Origin: Candidatus Sulfotelmatobacter sp.
Lineage (GTDB): Bacteria > Acidobacteriota > Terriglobia > Terriglobales > Acidobacteriaceae
Direction: 5' to 3'
NCBI GenBank assembly: GCA_025462865.1
Contig: JAOAPI010000069.1
Coordinates: 1-50,722, forward strand
Length of the DNA: 50,722 nucleotides
The notes under the pieces were generated by a model. The model was given only the letters and a program-made list of their open reading frames with translations, searched no databases and had not been told where the DNA came from. The position numbers were made by a program, and so were the translations under genes. Positions 48,515 through 50,722 of the stretch are shown here, in pieces (position 1 is the first letter of the stretch; each line of letters opens with the position of its first letter).

Positions 48515-48851
48515 TTTCGGTCTCCCCTCGCCAGAAGCGTATGCACGGGCCGCACCAGCACTTCGCGCCGGTTCGCGGATCGCGGCCGTCGCGATGGAAG
48601 GGAACTTCCACCTTGTCTTTCACGATTCCCTCGACCTCCGCGTACTTAGGAATCCGCCGCCACTCGCCGCGTTCGTTCACTCGGTACTGCCGGTCGCTGG
48701 CCTGGATGATCGTGCCCGGTGCCAGCCGAACCGCGCGCTTGTATTCCTTCAGGCTGAGTTCCACCTGCTTGGCGACCACACGTGGACGCGGACCTGGTGA
48801 CCCGCTCACTACTCCCTTGCCAAGGGCATTGGATTCAATCGTGTTATCCAT
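48498..48851 (-). CDS. Hypothetical protein with KCWCGPC motif
   Basis: 117 residues. N-terminal beta part (KEYKRAVRLAPGTIIQASD, YRVNERGEWRRIP) and, near the end, KCWCGPCIRFW with three close Cys that could bind a metal or form a redox pair. Transcribed from its own near-leaderless promoter: TATACT lies nine bases before the ATG. No family assigned. Confidence 0.55.
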   Translation of the reverse strand: MDNTIESNALGKGVVSGSPGPRPRVVAKQVELSLKEYKRAVRLAPGTIIQASDRQYRVNERGEWRRIPKYAEVEGIVKDKVEVPFHRDGRDPRTGAKCWCGPCIRFWRGETEIAPID

Positions 48852-48890
48852 CTGTTAAGTAGTATAACACATCTGTTATGCGGATGACAA
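48852..48890 (-). promoter_or_regulatory. Near-leaderless promoter 2
   Basis: On the minus strand: TTGTCA at 48890-48885, 18-nt spacer, TATACT at 48866-48861, then nine bases (ACTTAACAG) to the ATG at 48851. The core TAACAgATgTGtTATAcTA matches the promoter before 41671, with the same 9-base distance to the start codon. Confidence 0.65.
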
Positions 48891-48897
48891 AAGACTA

Positions 48898-49194
48898 TCA
48901 GTACGGCGGCCGATAAATTGCCGTGGGACCCTCCTCCGGCTTTAGGAGCAGCACAGCGTTCTCCGGCCACGCCCAAGTAAGAGCTTTGAAAAAGTCCAGG
49001 AATTTGTCGTTAGGGAAATAGTTGTATCCACCCACAAAGATATACATTTGCGGATGCTTTGACCCGCCGCCACACTCATCAACTGGATTCAATTCAGAAT
49101 ATCCGCAATCCTCCAGCCACTTGGTTATGATAGGACCATTCCTGTGCTCATCTGTAAGGCTCATGCAAACGACTATTCCGGTCACTATGCTCAT
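48898..49194 (-). CDS. Small hypothetical protein
   Basis: 98 residues; AAGGAG upstream of ATG 49194, ATGA overlap with the primase-helicase stop. Contains SLTDEHRNGPIITKWLEDC, MYIFVGGYNYFPND and LLLKPEEGPTA. Beta/alpha, single-domain. No motif recognised. Confidence 0.5.
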   Translation of the reverse strand: MSIVTGIVVCMSLTDEHRNGPIITKWLEDCGYSELNPVDECGGGSKHPQMYIFVGGYNYFPNDKFLDFFKALTWAWPENAVLLLKPEEGPTAIYRPPY

Positions 49195-50722
49195 GCCAGC
49201 GCTCCTTGTCCGCGCGGTAAGTTTGGCGGCGGCTCCTGGTTGGTGATCTCGAAAAAGGTGCCAATATTGCCCTTTAGTTCCAATTTGGCGAAAGAGTTCC
49301 CACCAGCAAGCGACCGACCTTTTTTCAGGATCACCTGGGTCTCGGGCTCGTACGGGTCTTTCGGAGGATTCGCCGGATCGACCACTTTGGCCTCGTTGCG
49401 GTGGAGCGCAATCACGGCGTTGGCCATGCTGGTGAAGGCTTCCGAGCCCTTGGCGTCCGTAATGTGGACGACCTTGCCCTTGTTTTGCTGGTTGGCCTTG
49501 CGCGGCTGACCGAGCACGAAAAAGATTATTCCGTACTTGGTGGCGATATTCTTGATCCGCTGCATGGCGTTGGCTTCGGCTTCGATGGGATTTTTTTCGT
49601 TCAGGCAGACGAAGTGCAGGTGGTCGAGCACCACCCGCGTTGCGCCCAGGCGACGGATGCCGGCTTCGATCAGATCGAGAACCGGTGTGACCGTGTTGGC
49701 GTCCGGATTGTGGCCGATGTAGTAACGCGCGTTGCCAAAGCGTTTGGCGGCCTCCTTCATGTCCGCTCGCGTGACCTGGAGTTTGTCTTTGCGGAGCAGA
49801 TAGGCGGCAACCAAGTTGGCGTACTCATCCGGATTCAGTTCCGCGGAGTAGTTGAGCACGACCTCGCCGCGGCGCGCCTCCTCTATTTCCGCATTCATGA
49901 TGAGAGTCGTTTTTCCCATGCCTGTGTTGGTCGCGAAAATGGAGCAGATTGCGCCCGGCAGCAGGATGGCCATCTTGTCCACGGACGGCCACGGCCATTT
50001 CATGCGCTTGGGGTGGTCGAGGAGCCCCGTCCAATTCGAATTCTCCATGGCCTGCTGGAGAGAATAGACATTGGCCATGGGCTGCGTCTTGGATTGCGCG
50101 GTGAGATCATTAACGAGCGTCCGGAATACGGACACATCCCCACCGCACTTCTTCAGGAAGACATCGTTGGCGTCTTTGAGCCCATCGGGCCACTTGAGCA
50201 GAAAGGTGCGCTCCATCTCCGACCACAGTTTCTGCATGGCGGCCGAGCCCACTCCGGCATCATTGTCGCCGGCCAGGATCACGGTCTCGGCTTCGAGAAG
50301 CTGGTCTTTCATCTCCGCGGTCAGCTTGACGCTGGCGGAGGGGATAGAGACGGCGTGGAAGCCCGCCTGTTCTAGGATCGCGGCGTCAAATTCGCCCTCG
50401 GTAATATAGACCGGCGCGAGCGGATCAACCGTTGGAAGATTAAACAGAGCCGTAGCCATGCCCGGCTGGCGGCAGAAAGCCTTTTCCACGATGCTCCGGT
50501 ACTTAACAGAAACCACCCGTCCGTCGAGGATACAAGGAAAAGCCAGCCATCCTTTCCCCGCAACATCTGCGCCGACTTTACCGGCAAGGTGTCCAACGTC
50601 TCGCCGATAACCGAGATGAAGTTTGGAAGCGGTATCGTGAGTGATTCCGCGGTTTCGTAGCAAATATTCCCGCGCAACAGCGCTTCTTTCGAGGGCTTGC
50701 TCCAGTGGAACATAATCTGAAC
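49191..50722 (-). CDS. Primase-helicase (Toprim + RecA-like), 5' end outside window
   Basis: At least 509 residues; the frame is open to the right edge, where SDYVPLEQALERSAVARE precedes the internal TTG at 50663. The Toprim nucleotidyl-transfer domain shows VYITEGEFDAAI and ILAGDNDAGVG (acidic metal sites). A RecA-like helicase domain follows: IFATNTGMGKTTLI (Walker A), VVLNYSAELNP, TRVVLDHLHFV (Walker B) and IIFFVLGQPRK (sensor-like Gln). This is T7 gp4-like organisation; the expected N-terminal zinc finger would lie beyond the edge. It unwinds DNA and primes lagging-strand synthesis. Confidence 0.85.
   Translation of the reverse strand, partial: SDYVPLEQALERSAVAREYLLRNRGITHDTASKLHLGYRRDVGHLAGKVGADVAGKGWLAFPCILDGRVVSVKYRSIVEKAFCRQPGMATALFNLPTVDPLAPVYITEGEFDAAILEQAGFHAVSIPSASVKLTAEMKDQLLEAETVILAGDNDAGVGSAAMQKLWSEMERTFLLKWPDGLKDANDVFLKKCGGDVSVFRTLVNDLTAQSKTQPMANVYSLQQAMENSNWTGLLDHPKRMKWPWPSVDKMAILLPGAICSIFATNTGMGKTTLIMNAEIEEARRGEVVLNYSAELNPDEYANLVAAYLLRKDKLQVTRADMKEAAKRFGNARYYIGHNPDANTVTPVLDLIEAGIRRLGATRVVLDHLHFVCLNEKNPIEAEANAMQRIKNIATKYGIIFFVLGQPRKANQQNKGKVVHITDAKGSEAFTSMANAVIALHRNEAKVVDPANPPKDPYEPETQVILKKGRSLAGGNSFAKLELKGNIGTFFEITNQEPPPNLPRGQGALA

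Noticed and set aside
1..50722. CRISPR array, tRNA, integrase or repressor
   Set aside because: No regularly spaced repeat, no tRNA cloverleaf, and no recombinase or lysogeny-repressor motif was seen by eye. I could not run a tRNA or repeat scan, so small elements may be missed.

Overview
The window is part of the genome of a tailed double-stranded DNA phage, most likely podovirus-like. It carries terminase, portal, a capsid protein of the N4-gp56-like HK97-fold group, tail proteins and ejected-protein candidates, and I see no tape measure, sheath or tail-tube gene. Genes are tightly packed, often with ATGA, GTGA, TTGA or TAATG junctions. I see no integrase, repressor, tRNA or CRISPR array. 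The host is not identifiable directly. The Ig-like and Gly/Thr/Ser-rich style of the long fibre protein resembles secreted proteins of soil Acidobacteriota, which is a weak inference from style only.

Layout. From 1 to 36.6 kb everything is on the plus strand. At 0-7.6 kb lie fibre or tip proteins: a long beta-helix/Ig-like protein cut by the left edge, a split fibronectin-like piece, a second beta-sandwich protein, a protein made of about eleven Trp/Asp-rich repeats, and a small accessory protein. At 7.6-15.6 kb come a membrane-anchored trypsin-like protease, large terminase, portal, a scaffold-like protein and the major capsid protein. At 15.6-20.1 kb are small head-associated proteins, a histidine phosphatase, zinc-binding proteins, a JAB/DUF4329-like protein and a two-helix membrane protein. 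At 20.1-25.8 kb are two paralogous tail/adaptor proteins and a large tail protein. At 25.8-36.6 kb are candidate ejected internal proteins, ending in a 2401-residue polyvalent protein with an ADP-ribosyltransferase-like segment.

A strong terminator hairpin at 36.81-36.86 kb separates this from a minus-strand block (36.47-50.7 kb, read right to left). That block begins off the right edge with a primase-helicase and continues with a sliding clamp, an HNH protein, a sigma-70-like factor, zinc ribbons, a SleB-like cell-wall hydrolase, an endonuclease VII-like nuclease, a metallophosphoesterase, a dNMP kinase, a MazG-like protein and an HD phosphohydrolase. It looks like the early/middle region (replication, nucleotide metabolism, transcription switching), with some lysis functions placed unusually here.

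Regulation visible in the sequence. Two near-identical minus-strand promoters (before 41671 and 48851) have a -10 box exactly 9 nt from the start codon, implying almost leaderless mRNAs; the phage also encodes its own sigma-like factor. On the plus strand, two genes (13355 and 19291) are preceded by hairpins with the same CGGATT loop, stems that differ by compensatory changes, and the same Shine-Dalgarno sequence five bases before the ATG. Other hairpins sit before the protease, after the capsid gene and before 17766.
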